From an uncultured Clostridia bacterium (GTDB lineage: Bacteria; Bacillota; Clostridia; Oscillospirales; Acutalibacteraceae), in NCBI GenBank assembly GCA_946409885.1, contig CAMJYF010000091.1:1-7144 (forward strand): 7,144 nucleotides of DNA, read 5' to 3'. Every line of letters starts with the position of its first letter. Positions within the stretch are counted from its first letter, which is position 1. The notes under the pieces were generated by a model. It searched no databases and had not been told where the DNA came from. It saw only the letters and a list, made by a program, of their open reading frames with translations. A program made the position numbers and the translations under genes. Below are positions 1 to 5,582 of the stretch, in pieces.

Positions 1-6
1 AACGCC

Positions 7-918
7 ATGAAACGAACCATACTGTTCTTCCTCGCCGCCCTGCTGCTGTTTTCCGCCTGCGGCAGGCAGACCCTGACCGTTCCCGAAGCGCCGGAGACTC
101 CGGCCACGGTGGCCTCCCCTTCCGGCAAAACGGTGGTGGCCCCGGCGGCGACCGCCGCCCCATCGGCCGAAGCGACCGGCACAACGGCGGCCGAAATCAC
201 CGCCGCGCCCACGACGGCGGCGCCAAAGACAACGGCGCAGCATTCAACCGCCGCGCCGCCCGCCACCACGGCGGAAAAGGCCACGGAAGCGCCCAGAACC
301 ACGGCGGCTCCCACCACGGAAGCCCCCAAGCCCACGGCTGCCCCCACCACGGAGGCAAAGCCCACGGCCGCGCCCACGACGGAACCGCCCAAAACCACGG
401 CGGCCCCCAAACCCACGCAGCCGCCCACCACCGCCGCGCCAAAGCCCACGGAACCGCCCACCACGCGCCCGGCGGATACCTGCACCATCCGCATCGAGTG
501 CGCCACCATTCTTGACAATACCAAAAAGCTGAAGGCGGGCAAAGCGGCCTTTGTGCCCAAGGGCGGCCTGATCCTGAAGGACACCGCCGTGCCGGTGGAG
601 GCGGGCGACACCGCCTTTGACGTGCTGCGCCGGGCCTGCGAGACCCACCCCTGCGAGGACGACTGCCAGTACTGCCAAAAGGCGGGGGGCATTCAGCTGG
701 AATACACCTTTACCCCCGTGTTTGAAACCTACTACATCGAGGGCATCCACCAGATTTACGAAAAGGACTGCGGCGCCATGAGCGGATGGATGTTCAGCGT
801 CAACGGCCGATTCCCTGAGGAGGGAGCCTCCTCCACCGCCGTCTCCGCCGGGGATAAGATCGTCTTCTGCTACACCTGCGACATGGGCGACGACGTGGGC
901 AACCATTACGAAGGGTAG
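7..918 (+). CDS. DUF4430-domain lipoprotein with Thr/Pro-rich linker
   Basis: Predicted membrane-anchored lipoprotein of 303 residues. A basic, hydrophobic N-terminus ends in a lipobox (L-F-S-A-C, lipidated Cys at residue 18). Residues about 45-155 are a low-complexity linker of Thr, Pro, Ala, Lys and Glu with repeated units such as KPTAAPTTEA, which probably spans the cell wall. Residues 157-303 match the DUF4430 family (transcobalamin-like C-terminal fold): a CTIRIECATILDN start, GDTAFDVL, YIEGIHQIYEKDCG, SGWMFSVNGRFP, and a GDKIVFCYTCDMGDDVG end. An unusual Cys cluster (C211, C216, C220, C223) sits where relatives, as I recall them, have a shorter loop; further Cys are at 159, 165, 255, 288 and 291. 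The ligand is unknown: the fold is shared with cobalamin-binding proteins, but binding cannot be inferred from this alone. Only 6 nt upstream are visible, so the ribosome binding site and promoter are not seen. Family assignment is strong, function is not. Confidence 0.9.
   Translation: MKRTILFFLAALLLFSACGRQTLTVPEAPETPATVASPSGKTVVAPAATAAPSAEATGTTAAEITAAPTTAAPKTTAQHSTAAPPATTAEKATEAPRTTAAPTTEAPKPTAAPTTEAKPTAAPTTEPPKTTAAPKPTQPPTTAAPKPTEPPTTRPADTCTIRIECATILDNTKKLKAGKAAFVPKGGLILKDTAVPVEAGDTAFDVLRRACETHPCEDDCQYCQKAGGIQLEYTFTPVFETYYIEGIHQIYEKDCGAMSGWMFSVNGRFPEEGASSTAVSAGDKIVFCYTCDMGDDVGNHYEG
196..465 (+). repeat. Degenerate in-frame repeats coding the Thr/Pro/Ala linker
   Basis: Within the lipoprotein gene, C-rich degenerate units built around cccacgg / cccaccacgga encode repeats such as PKPTAAPTTE and TTAAPKPT (residues about 64-153). 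Unit length is irregular, about 8-11 codons, so copy number could vary by slippage or recombination. The repetitive C-rich sequence also produces long spurious Trp/Gly-rich reading frames on the other strand. Confidence 0.75.
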
Positions 919-920
919 CA

Positions 921-1038
921 GTAGCACAGAGCCTCAGCTCCGTCAAATGCGGAGATTGTAGCACGGAGCCTCAGCTCCGTTTAGTGCGGAGTGCGGAGAT
1001 TGCAGCACGGAGCCTCAGCTCCGTCTAATGCGGAAAAT
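921..1038 (+). repeat. Array of three GTAG-headed palindromes (REP-like)
   Basis: Three copies of a GTAG head, one base, then a palindrome with 7-bp stem and CTCA loop: ACGGAGC-CTCA-GCTCCGT. Copies lie at 921-943, 958-980 and 1002-1024. Stems are 926-932/937-943 (ACAGAGC, one A-C mismatch), 963-969/974-980 and 1007-1013/1018-1024 (both perfect). The third head reads GCAG. Each copy is followed by a tail like AATGCGGAGATT. Spacing is 37 and 44 nt; the extra 7 nt is a tandem duplication of gtgcgga in the second tail (about 984-997). No T-tract follows, so these are not classical terminators. A GTAG head on a palindrome is the hallmark of REP sequences mobilised by RAYT transposases; that assignment is inference. 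The array fills most of the gap between the two DUF4430 genes. Confidence 0.8.
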
Positions 1039-1049
1039 TAACGTACCGC

Positions 1050-1105
1050 AACAGGTAACGCGCCCGTAAGGGCTGTTATATCATTATCAAACCGGGGACA
1101 CCCGG
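1050..1105 (+). promoter_or_regulatory. Structured leader upstream of the second DUF4430 gene
   Basis: Two small hairpins precede the gene. One is GCCC-GTAA-GGGC at 1062-1073, with a GNRA loop; it can be extended or replaced by AACAG (1050-1054) pairing with CTGTT (1073-1077). The second is CCGGG-GACA-CCCGG at 1092-1105, ending 6 nt before the ribosome binding site. No known riboswitch, including cobalamin, is recognisable. An AT-rich stretch (1076-1090, ttatatcattatcaa) could contain a -10 element, but no good -35 is seen. These may be mRNA-stabilising or translation-tuning structures; function is not established. Confidence 0.35.
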
Positions 1106-1125
1106 GAAAAGAAAGGATGAAAAGT

Positions 1126-1959
1126 ATGAAGCTTTTCAAAAAAACACTCTGTGTGCTGCTGGCGGCGCTGCTGCTGGGCTGCACCGCGCTGACCGCCTTT
1201 GCGGCGGAAGGCGACGTCACCGTTTCCCTGCGGGTGGAGGGCATCACCGATTGCCTGTTCTATGACAACGTGACCGTGGCGGCGGACGCCACCGCGCTGG
1301 ACGCGCTGAAAGCGGCGGACGCCGCCAGCGACGACCTGACGCTGACCGTGACGGACAGCGAATACGGCGCGTACCTGGCCGCCATCAACGGTCTGTACGC
1401 CGGCAGCCAGACCACCAAGGGCTGGGACGGCTGGATGTTCCGCGTGAACGATGAAGCGGTCTCCGTGGGCATCGACGCCTATACGGTCAGCAACGGCGAC
1501 AGCGTTGTCGTTTATTACAGCGACGAGTACGGCGACACGGGTATGCTGTATCCCGAAATCAACCTGGACGGCCTGATGGAGGGCAAGATCTCCTTTACCT
1601 CCGCCACGACCGAGTACGATCCCGAGACCTGGGAGCCCACCGTAAAGCAGGTGCCCGTCACCGGCTACACCCTCATCTGGGACGGCGAAAAGATCACCGC
1701 CGACGAGGAGGGCGTCGCCCACCTGACGGAGGCCCAGATCGCCGACGGCGACCATTCCGTGCAGATCGAGCGCTATGCCGAAAACGGCCTGCCCACCGTG
1801 CTGCGCTTCGCCCCGGACTACGGCGTGACCATCGGCTCCGCGGAAGACCCCGACGACGGCCAGGACCAGCCCCAGGGCCTCTTCGCCAGAATCATCGCCT
1901 TCTTCAGGAACCTGTTCCAGAAGATCGCGGCATTCTTCGGCAAGCTCTTCAACAAATAA
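1126..1959 (+). CDS. Secreted DUF4430 protein with amphipathic C-terminal tail
   Basis: 277-residue exported protein. The start at 1126 is preferred because the ribosome binding site gaaagga (1111-1117) lies 8 nt upstream; an in-frame ATG at 1117 overlaps that site and has no room for it. Residues 1-27 form a signal peptide with an A-F-A|A-E cleavage site; an L-G-C at 17-19 is a poor lipobox alternative. Residues about 30-135 are a DUF4430 domain (GWDGWMFRVNDE, then YTVSNGDSVVVYYSDEYGD). Residues about 145-235 form a second beta-rich region (VPVTGYTLIWDGEKI...ADGDHSVQIERYA), perhaps Ig-like. An acidic spacer (DPDDGQDQ) leads to a Phe-rich helix (251-277) of 11-residue repeats. There is no LPXTG motif or S-layer domain, so the tail may be the surface or membrane attachment. 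It lies about 200 nt after the first DUF4430 gene and probably shares its role; ligand unknown. Confidence 0.87.
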   Translation: MKLFKKTLCVLLAALLLGCTALTAFAAEGDVTVSLRVEGITDCLFYDNVTVAADATALDALKAADAASDDLTLTVTDSEYGAYLAAINGLYAGSQTTKGWDGWMFRVNDEAVSVGIDAYTVSNGDSVVVYYSDEYGDTGMLYPEINLDGLMEGKISFTSATTEYDPETWEPTVKQVPVTGYTLIWDGEKITADEEGVAHLTEAQIADGDHSVQIERYAENGLPTVLRFAPDYGVTIGSAEDPDDGQDQPQGLFARIIAFFRNLFQKIAAFFGKLFNK

Positions 1960-1999
1960 ACACCCCTGCCCCGGCAGCGCCGAACGCTTCCGGACAGCC

Positions 2000-2036
2000 A
2001 AAAAGCGGGTCCCCGGACACATCGTCTGGGGACCCG
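2000..2036 (-). terminator. Strong hairpin terminator in the convergent intergenic region
   Basis: A 13-bp stem (2006-2018 with 2024-2036, one G-U pair) closes a 5-nt loop: CGGGTCCCCGGAC-acatc-GTCTGGGGACCCG. Read on the - strand it is followed by CTTTTT (from the A-run at 2000-2004), a proper U-tract. It would end transcripts of the wall-synthesis operon that read past 2273. On the + strand only a weak tract follows (tgttgtat), so termination of the DUF4430 transcript, whose stop is 46 nt upstream, is possible but less certain. Confidence 0.75.
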
Positions 2037-2084
2037 TGTTGTATGATGGCAGTCAGGGAAAGGGGGACTTGTCGGGGACTTCTG

Positions 2085-2238
2085 CGGTAGCGCGGCACCT
2101 CAGTGCCGCTATTCACAAAAGTTACATTGAAAGACCCAAAAAACGGCTGAACCTTTGTGTTTCCGGTGTTGCCGTTATTTTTTTATTGGTAAACAAATTT
2201 GTTCAGGACACAAGCGGCACTGAGGTGCCGCGCTACCG
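2085..2238. repeat. REPIN/BIME-like element with perfect 26-bp inverted ends
   Basis: Positions 2085-2110 and 2213-2238 are exact reverse complements over 26 bp. Each end contains a GTAG head and the palindrome GCGGCAC-CTCA-GTGCCGC (stems 2092-2098/2103-2109 and 2214-2220/2225-2231). The ends face each other around a roughly 100-bp AT-rich core. Head, loop and inner stem layout match the array at 921-1038, but the stem bases differ. No direct target-site duplication is evident at the borders. It sits between two convergent genes, 34 nt from the stop codon of the penicillin-binding protein. I interpret it as two REP sequences in inverted orientation (REPIN/BIME); a MITE is the alternative. Confidence 0.75.
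2138..2184. terminator. Possible bidirectional intrinsic terminator inside the inverted-repeat element
   Basis: AACGGC (2142-2147) pairs with GCCGTT (2171-2176). The stem is flanked on the left by an A-run (2138-2143) and on the right, after one A, by seven Ts (2178-2184), so a U-tract follows the stem on both strands. The loop is long (23 nt), with only a short ACC/GGT pairing inside, which lowers confidence. Placement between two convergent genes fits a shared terminator. Confidence 0.4.
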
Positions 2239-2272
2239 GGTTACCTCAACAGACTCCAATTTCCCGCGCCGC

Positions 2273-3706
2273 TTACCCCGCTTCGTTCTCCGCGTTGCTC
2301 TCGTCCATCTCCCGCAGGGCTTCCAGAACCGCTCTCACGTCGTCCGCCAGGCCGTAGCCGGTGGCGCCGGAAACGTCCGTGTGGTCGATGCACAGGGCGT
2401 AGGCGTTTTCGCCGAAATCCGCCGCCAGCGCGAAATAGACGTGGTTGCCGCCGCCGTAATCCACCTCCGCGGTGCCGGTCTTGGCGATCACGTAGCCGTA
2501 GTCGTACTCATCAAAGCCGTAGTACAGGCCGTTGGAGTGCAGCAGCTCCTTCAGCTTCGCGTTGTTCTCCGGTCCAACAGTCTCGCTGAGGGGACCCTCC
2601 GGCGCGGGGGCGTACAGGGTTTTGCCGTCGTCGGTGATCTGCGAGATCAGGTAGGGGCGCACCATCCGGCCCTCGTTCATCACGGACTGGATGATCATGC
2701 ACAGCTGCAGCGGAGAGACCGCCAGCCGTCCCTGTCCGTAGGCGGTGGAGGCCACCACAAAGCTGTTGTTCATCCCGCTGAAATCAATGTTGGAGGTCAG
2801 CTGTGTGAAATCCAGGTCGATGGGGGTGCCGATCAGGTACTTTTCCGCCGTTTCCAGCAGCGCCCTGGAACCCAGCTTGATGCCCGCGGAGGCAAAATAG
2901 GAGTTGACGGAGCGGTTCAGGGCCTTTTCCAGATCGCACCAGCCGAAAACGTTCTTGCCGTAGTTCCAGATCTTGGCGCCGTTTACGTCGTAATACCCCT
3001 CGTCCTCGTAGGTGTAGTCTGCGATACCGTTCTCGATCATGGAGGCGGCGGTGACGATCTTGAAGGTGGAACCGGGGGGATCCTGCGCCATGGTGGCCCG
3101 GTTGTACCAGAAGGCGTCGATCTTATTGTAGGCGTCAAAGGGCCTCTGGCCGTTTTCATCCGTGATATCGATGGTATTCACGTTGTAGCCCACCTGGGCG
3201 TCCGACCGGGCCGCCAGCGCCAGCAGCTCGCCGGTGCGGGCGTTCATCACGCACACGGAGCCGATATAGCCGTTCAGCAGGTCGTAGCAACGTTTCTGCA
3301 GGTCCGCGTCAATGGTCAGCCGCATCTCCGCCCCATAGTCGTCCTTCCCGCCGTTGAACAGGTAGGAAAAATACTTGGACCGCAATCCGCTTTTGCCGTA
3401 AACGGGGGAATTATAGCCGATCAGGCAGCTGAAGCACTCCGGATCGGTGGCCTCCGCCCGCAGGCCGGGCTGGGTGGTGGAGGTGATGGCCATACCGCGG
3501 CGGTCAACAATGGCCCCCTCGTAGGTGTTCTTCTCCTTTTCCACGGAGATCAGCTTGCCCCGCTCCTCGTCGATCTCGTTGCTCACGCCCTTGATCACGC
3601 CGGTGCCGAAGATGATAAAGCAGACGAAGATGAAGCAGAACCCGCCGAAGAGGGCGATCATCAGCGAGATTTTTCTTTTGTTGAGTCTTATCCTTCCGTT
3701 CTCCAT
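2273..3706 (-). CDS. Class B penicillin-binding protein (PbpA-type transpeptidase)
   Basis: 477-residue D,D-transpeptidase that cross-links peptidoglycan stem peptides outside the membrane and is the target of beta-lactams. Residues about 12-34 are a single membrane anchor. The short N-terminal region includes the PBP-dimerisation motif IVDRRG (66-71). The catalytic domain carries all three active-site motifs: S-T-F-K (S213 nucleophile, K216) in DPPGSTFK, S-V-N (266-268) and K-T-G (409-411) in AKTGTAEV. The conserved GQGRLAVSPLQL is at 324-335. It is shorter than FtsI/PBP2 (about 580-700) and close to actinobacterial PbpA (about 490); no PASTA domains are present. The start has an AGAGGTG site (3711-3717) 4 nt upstream. 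Its first 19 nt overlap the 3' end of the SEDS gene, implying coupled translation and a functional pair. The beta-lactam-binding domain is certain; whether it serves division, elongation or sporulation cannot be read here. Confidence 0.95.
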   Translation of the reverse strand: MENGRIRLNKRKISLMIALFGGFCFIFVCFIIFGTGVIKGVSNEIDEERGKLISVEKEKNTYEGAIVDRRGMAITSTTQPGLRAEATDPECFSCLIGYNSPVYGKSGLRSKYFSYLFNGGKDDYGAEMRLTIDADLQKRCYDLLNGYIGSVCVMNARTGELLALAARSDAQVGYNVNTIDITDENGQRPFDAYNKIDAFWYNRATMAQDPPGSTFKIVTAASMIENGIADYTYEDEGYYDVNGAKIWNYGKNVFGWCDLEKALNRSVNSYFASAGIKLGSRALLETAEKYLIGTPIDLDFTQLTSNIDFSGMNNSFVVASTAYGQGRLAVSPLQLCMIIQSVMNEGRMVRPYLISQITDDGKTLYAPAPEGPLSETVGPENNAKLKELLHSNGLYYGFDEYDYGYVIAKTGTAEVDYGGGNHVYFALAADFGENAYALCIDHTDVSGATGYGLADDVRAVLEALREMDESNAENEAG

Positions 3707-5313
3707 ACCGCACCTCTCTGCGCCCGCCGTTCCGCCGGTCTTTGACCGCCGCCGGAAGGGACGCTCTCCGGCCGCTGCCGGCGCATGGCGTAAATGATAA
3801 AGTAGGTCATGATGTAGTTCATCACCGTGGCGGAGCCGCCGTCGCTGAGGAAGGCGAAGGTCAGGCCCACCGTGGGGATCAGCCCCGCGGAGCTGGCCGC
3901 CGTAATGACGCTCTGCACCACGATGCAGCAGATAAAGCCGATGGCGGCCGCCTGCTCGGTGACCTTCCCCCCGGCAGCCACCCGCACGGTGGTCTCCAGC
4001 ATCATGCCCACCAGCATGGCCAGCACGATCAGCGCCCCGATCACGCCGATCTTCATCAGCACGTATAAAAAGATGTAGTCGCTTTCAATAACGGGCACGT
4101 TCTGCTCGTATTTTTCCGAGGTGCCCAGCCACCCGGTCACCAGCATGGCCTTGCGGGCCATTTTGGCCTGATAGCCCTCGCCGTACTCGTCCACGCTGCC
4201 GGGGTCCAGCACCAGCTGAAAGCGGGTGCGGATCTTATAGAAGATGGCGGCGGCCTTGTCCACCACCTTGTTGTAAAGTCTGCCGTGGGTCTTCTGCGGC
4301 GCCGGCGTCTCGGTCGCCGTGGCGGCAGTCAGCGATCCGTCGATCGCCTCCCCTTCCCCCTCCGGCGCGGAGAGGGCCGTCATTTCCGGTTCGCCGTAGC
4401 GGATCTGGTAGCACTTGTAGGAGAACCCCACCAGGCCGCCCACGCAGAGGATCCCCGCCAGCACCACGGCCAGCAGCCCTTTGGCGGAGGGCAGAAAGGC
4501 AAAGCCCAGCACCACAAAGATGATGCTGATGACCACCAGCGTGCCCAGCTCGTTGACCAGCACCAGCGCCCCGGCGTGAACAATCAGCACCCCCACCGCA
4601 TACAGCAGCCGCCGCAGCGGGGTGATCCCCCGGTCCGTATAAATGCAGGCGAAGGCCGTCACGGCCAGCACCTTGGTGACCTCGGTCAGCTGAAAACTGA
4701 CGGGGCCGATGACCAGCCACGCCCGGGTGCCGCTGATATTGGGGGCCGCCGCCAGCAGCACCAGATACAGCAAAACCGCGGCGCCCAGCGAAAACAGCGC
4801 CGCCAGCCGCTTGTTCATGTAGTTGAAAAGATAGTTCAGCACCGGTACGCCCACCAGGCCCGCCACGGTGCCCACCCCGGCGAAGATCGCCAGCTTGAAC
4901 GCGCCGGAGGAATCCTTGACGGGCAGCAGCAGCATGATCTGCAGCGAAGCGCCAAGAAAGATGAGGATCACCGTCAGCGTAACGTAGGGGATGGAGCTTT
5001 CATACAGCGAGGCCGCGCCGAACTGGAACAGGCAGATGATGATAAAGGGCAGCATCACGCTGAGGTACAGGTCCATGCCCCCCTGCTTCAGCGAGCACAG
5101 CAGCGAGACCACCAGCCCGATGAGCAGCACCGCGCAGAAGTTGATCAGCAGGCCTCGGATGTTTTCCCGGCAGAACATGGTGCGGGACCGGGCGGCGACG
5201 TCCGCCCCAAAGGCGGGGAACGCCCGGCGCAGGTTGTTTTTCTCGTTCTTCACGTCGGACAGCAGCGAACCTGCCGCTTTCCGGAACAGCGTTTTTACCG
5301 CGCCGTCACGCAT
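3688..5313 (-). CDS. SEDS peptidoglycan glycosyltransferase (FtsW/RodA/SpoVE family)
   Basis: 541-residue polytopic membrane protein predicted to polymerise lipid II into glycan strands with the adjacent class B PBP. After about 50 cytoplasmic residues there are roughly 12 hydrophobic segments (from about 53 to 508) and a basic 30-residue tail. SEDS signatures seen are GTRAWLVIGPVSFQLTEVTK (195-214), VNELGTLVV (253-261), LDPGSVDEYGEGYQ (369-382), ESDYIF (410-415) and a GLIP...LSDGGSA block (477-495). By motif alignment D375 corresponds to the essential Asp of E. coli RodA (D262). Oddities: it is longer than usual (about 380-420), the outer loop between segments 9 and 10 spans about 300-410 with a Thr/Ala/Glu-rich insert (about 310-343), and the normally LPF/SYGGS block reads FAF/SDGGS. 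The start has GGAGG-type sites at 5322-5330 and overlaps the preceding stop by 8 nt. Family certain; FtsW versus RodA role undetermined. Confidence 0.93.
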   Translation of the reverse strand: MRDGAVKTLFRKAAGSLLSDVKNEKNNLRRAFPAFGADVAARSRTMFCRENIRGLLINFCAVLLIGLVVSLLCSLKQGGMDLYLSVMLPFIIICLFQFGAASLYESSIPYVTLTVILIFLGASLQIMLLLPVKDSSGAFKLAIFAGVGTVAGLVGVPVLNYLFNYMNKRLAALFSLGAAVLLYLVLLAAAPNISGTRAWLVIGPVSFQLTEVTKVLAVTAFACIYTDRGITPLRRLLYAVGVLIVHAGALVLVNELGTLVVISIIFVVLGFAFLPSAKGLLAVVLAGILCVGGLVGFSYKCYQIRYGEPEMTALSAPEGEGEAIDGSLTAATATETPAPQKTHGRLYNKVVDKAAAIFYKIRTRFQLVLDPGSVDEYGEGYQAKMARKAMLVTGWLGTSEKYEQNVPVIESDYIFLYVLMKIGVIGALIVLAMLVGMMLETTVRVAAGGKVTEQAAAIGFICCIVVQSVITAASSAGLIPTVGLTFAFLSDGGSATVMNYIMTYFIIYAMRRQRPESVPSGGGQRPAERRAQRGAVWRTEG

Positions 5314-5539
5314 CCCGGCCGCCTCCCTCCGTGTTTTCCTCCCGCCGCACCACAGGACGGCGCGCGGGCGCGGCCTCCTCCGTCGGGGCGGGGGCGGCTT
5401 TTTTTGGTTTGCGCTGTTTTTTCTCCTTCGGGTCCGGCCCGCCCAGAGCGCGCAGCGTGACCTTGTACAAAAAGATCATAATGATCAGCAGCGCGAGCGT
5501 AAAGGTAATAACGAACAGCTGTGATTCCAGCGTCTGCAT
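5306..5539 (-). CDS. Small single-pass membrane protein in a wall-synthesis operon
   Basis: 77-residue protein of unknown function. The start at 5539 is set by a perfect AAGGAGG site (5546-5552) six nt upstream; an open frame continues far upstream but reads Pro/Arg-rich sequence antisense-like to the previous gene and lacks such a site. Residues about 8-27 (FVITFTLALLIIMIFLYKV) form one membrane segment. Residues 35-66 are a charged Lys/Pro/Ala-rich cytoplasmic tail (KEKKQRKPKKAAPAPTEEAA), and the C-terminus is Arg/Glu-rich. Its TGA stop overlaps the SEDS gene start (ATGCGTGA, 8 nt), so the two are translationally coupled. The layout of anchor plus basic Pro/Ala tail resembles the N-terminus of the upstream FHA-like protein. 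I do not recognise the family. Position suggests an accessory or scaffold subunit of the SEDS-PBP synthase, which is inference only. Confidence 0.8.
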   Translation of the reverse strand: MQTLESQLFVITFTLALLIIMIFLYKVTLRALGGPDPKEKKQRKPKKAAPAPTEEAAPARRPVVRREENTEGGGRDA

Positions 5540-5582
5540 AGCGCGCCTCCTTATCGTAAAATGCCTACTGCCTGCTGCCTCA
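5540..5582 (-). repeat. Short intergenic spacer with 7-nt tandem repeats
   Basis: The gap between the FHA-like gene and the 77-residue gene reads, on the coding strand right after the TGA stop, GGCAGCA-GGCAGTA-GGCATTT, two near-identical 7-mers and a partial third (about 5560-5580). The AAGGAGG ribosome binding site (5546-5552) of the next gene follows. No terminator or promoter is visible, so the genes are probably co-transcribed. Confidence 0.45.

Noticed and set aside
197..442. Trp/Pro-rich - strand open frame
   Set aside because: Caused by the C-rich repeats of the Thr/Pro linker read in reverse.
921..1038. CRISPR array
   Set aside because: Only three short repeats, and the segments between them are near-identical to one another instead of unique; repeat spacing is 37-44 nt.
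1040..1116. Cobalamin riboswitch upstream of a DUF4430 gene
   Set aside because: The leader is too short and lacks a B12-box-like sequence or multi-helix layout.
1876..1956. LPXTG-type sorting signal or simple transmembrane anchor
   Set aside because: No LPXTG; the hydrophobic residues alternate with Arg, Lys, Gln and Asn in an amphipathic, not continuous, pattern.
1087..2022. Long - strand open frame opposite the second DUF4430 gene
   Set aside because: Antisense shadow of a gene with signal peptide, ribosome binding site and recognised domain.
2036..3745. Long + strand open frame across the PBP gene
   Set aside because: It is antisense to a gene with all three PBP motifs; its Val/Gly/His-rich translation has no domain pattern and is a GC-rich codon shadow.
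4285..5460. Long + strand open frame across the SEDS gene
   Set aside because: Its His/Gln/Arg-rich translation mirrors a clear membrane protein on the other strand; no convincing start site or family.
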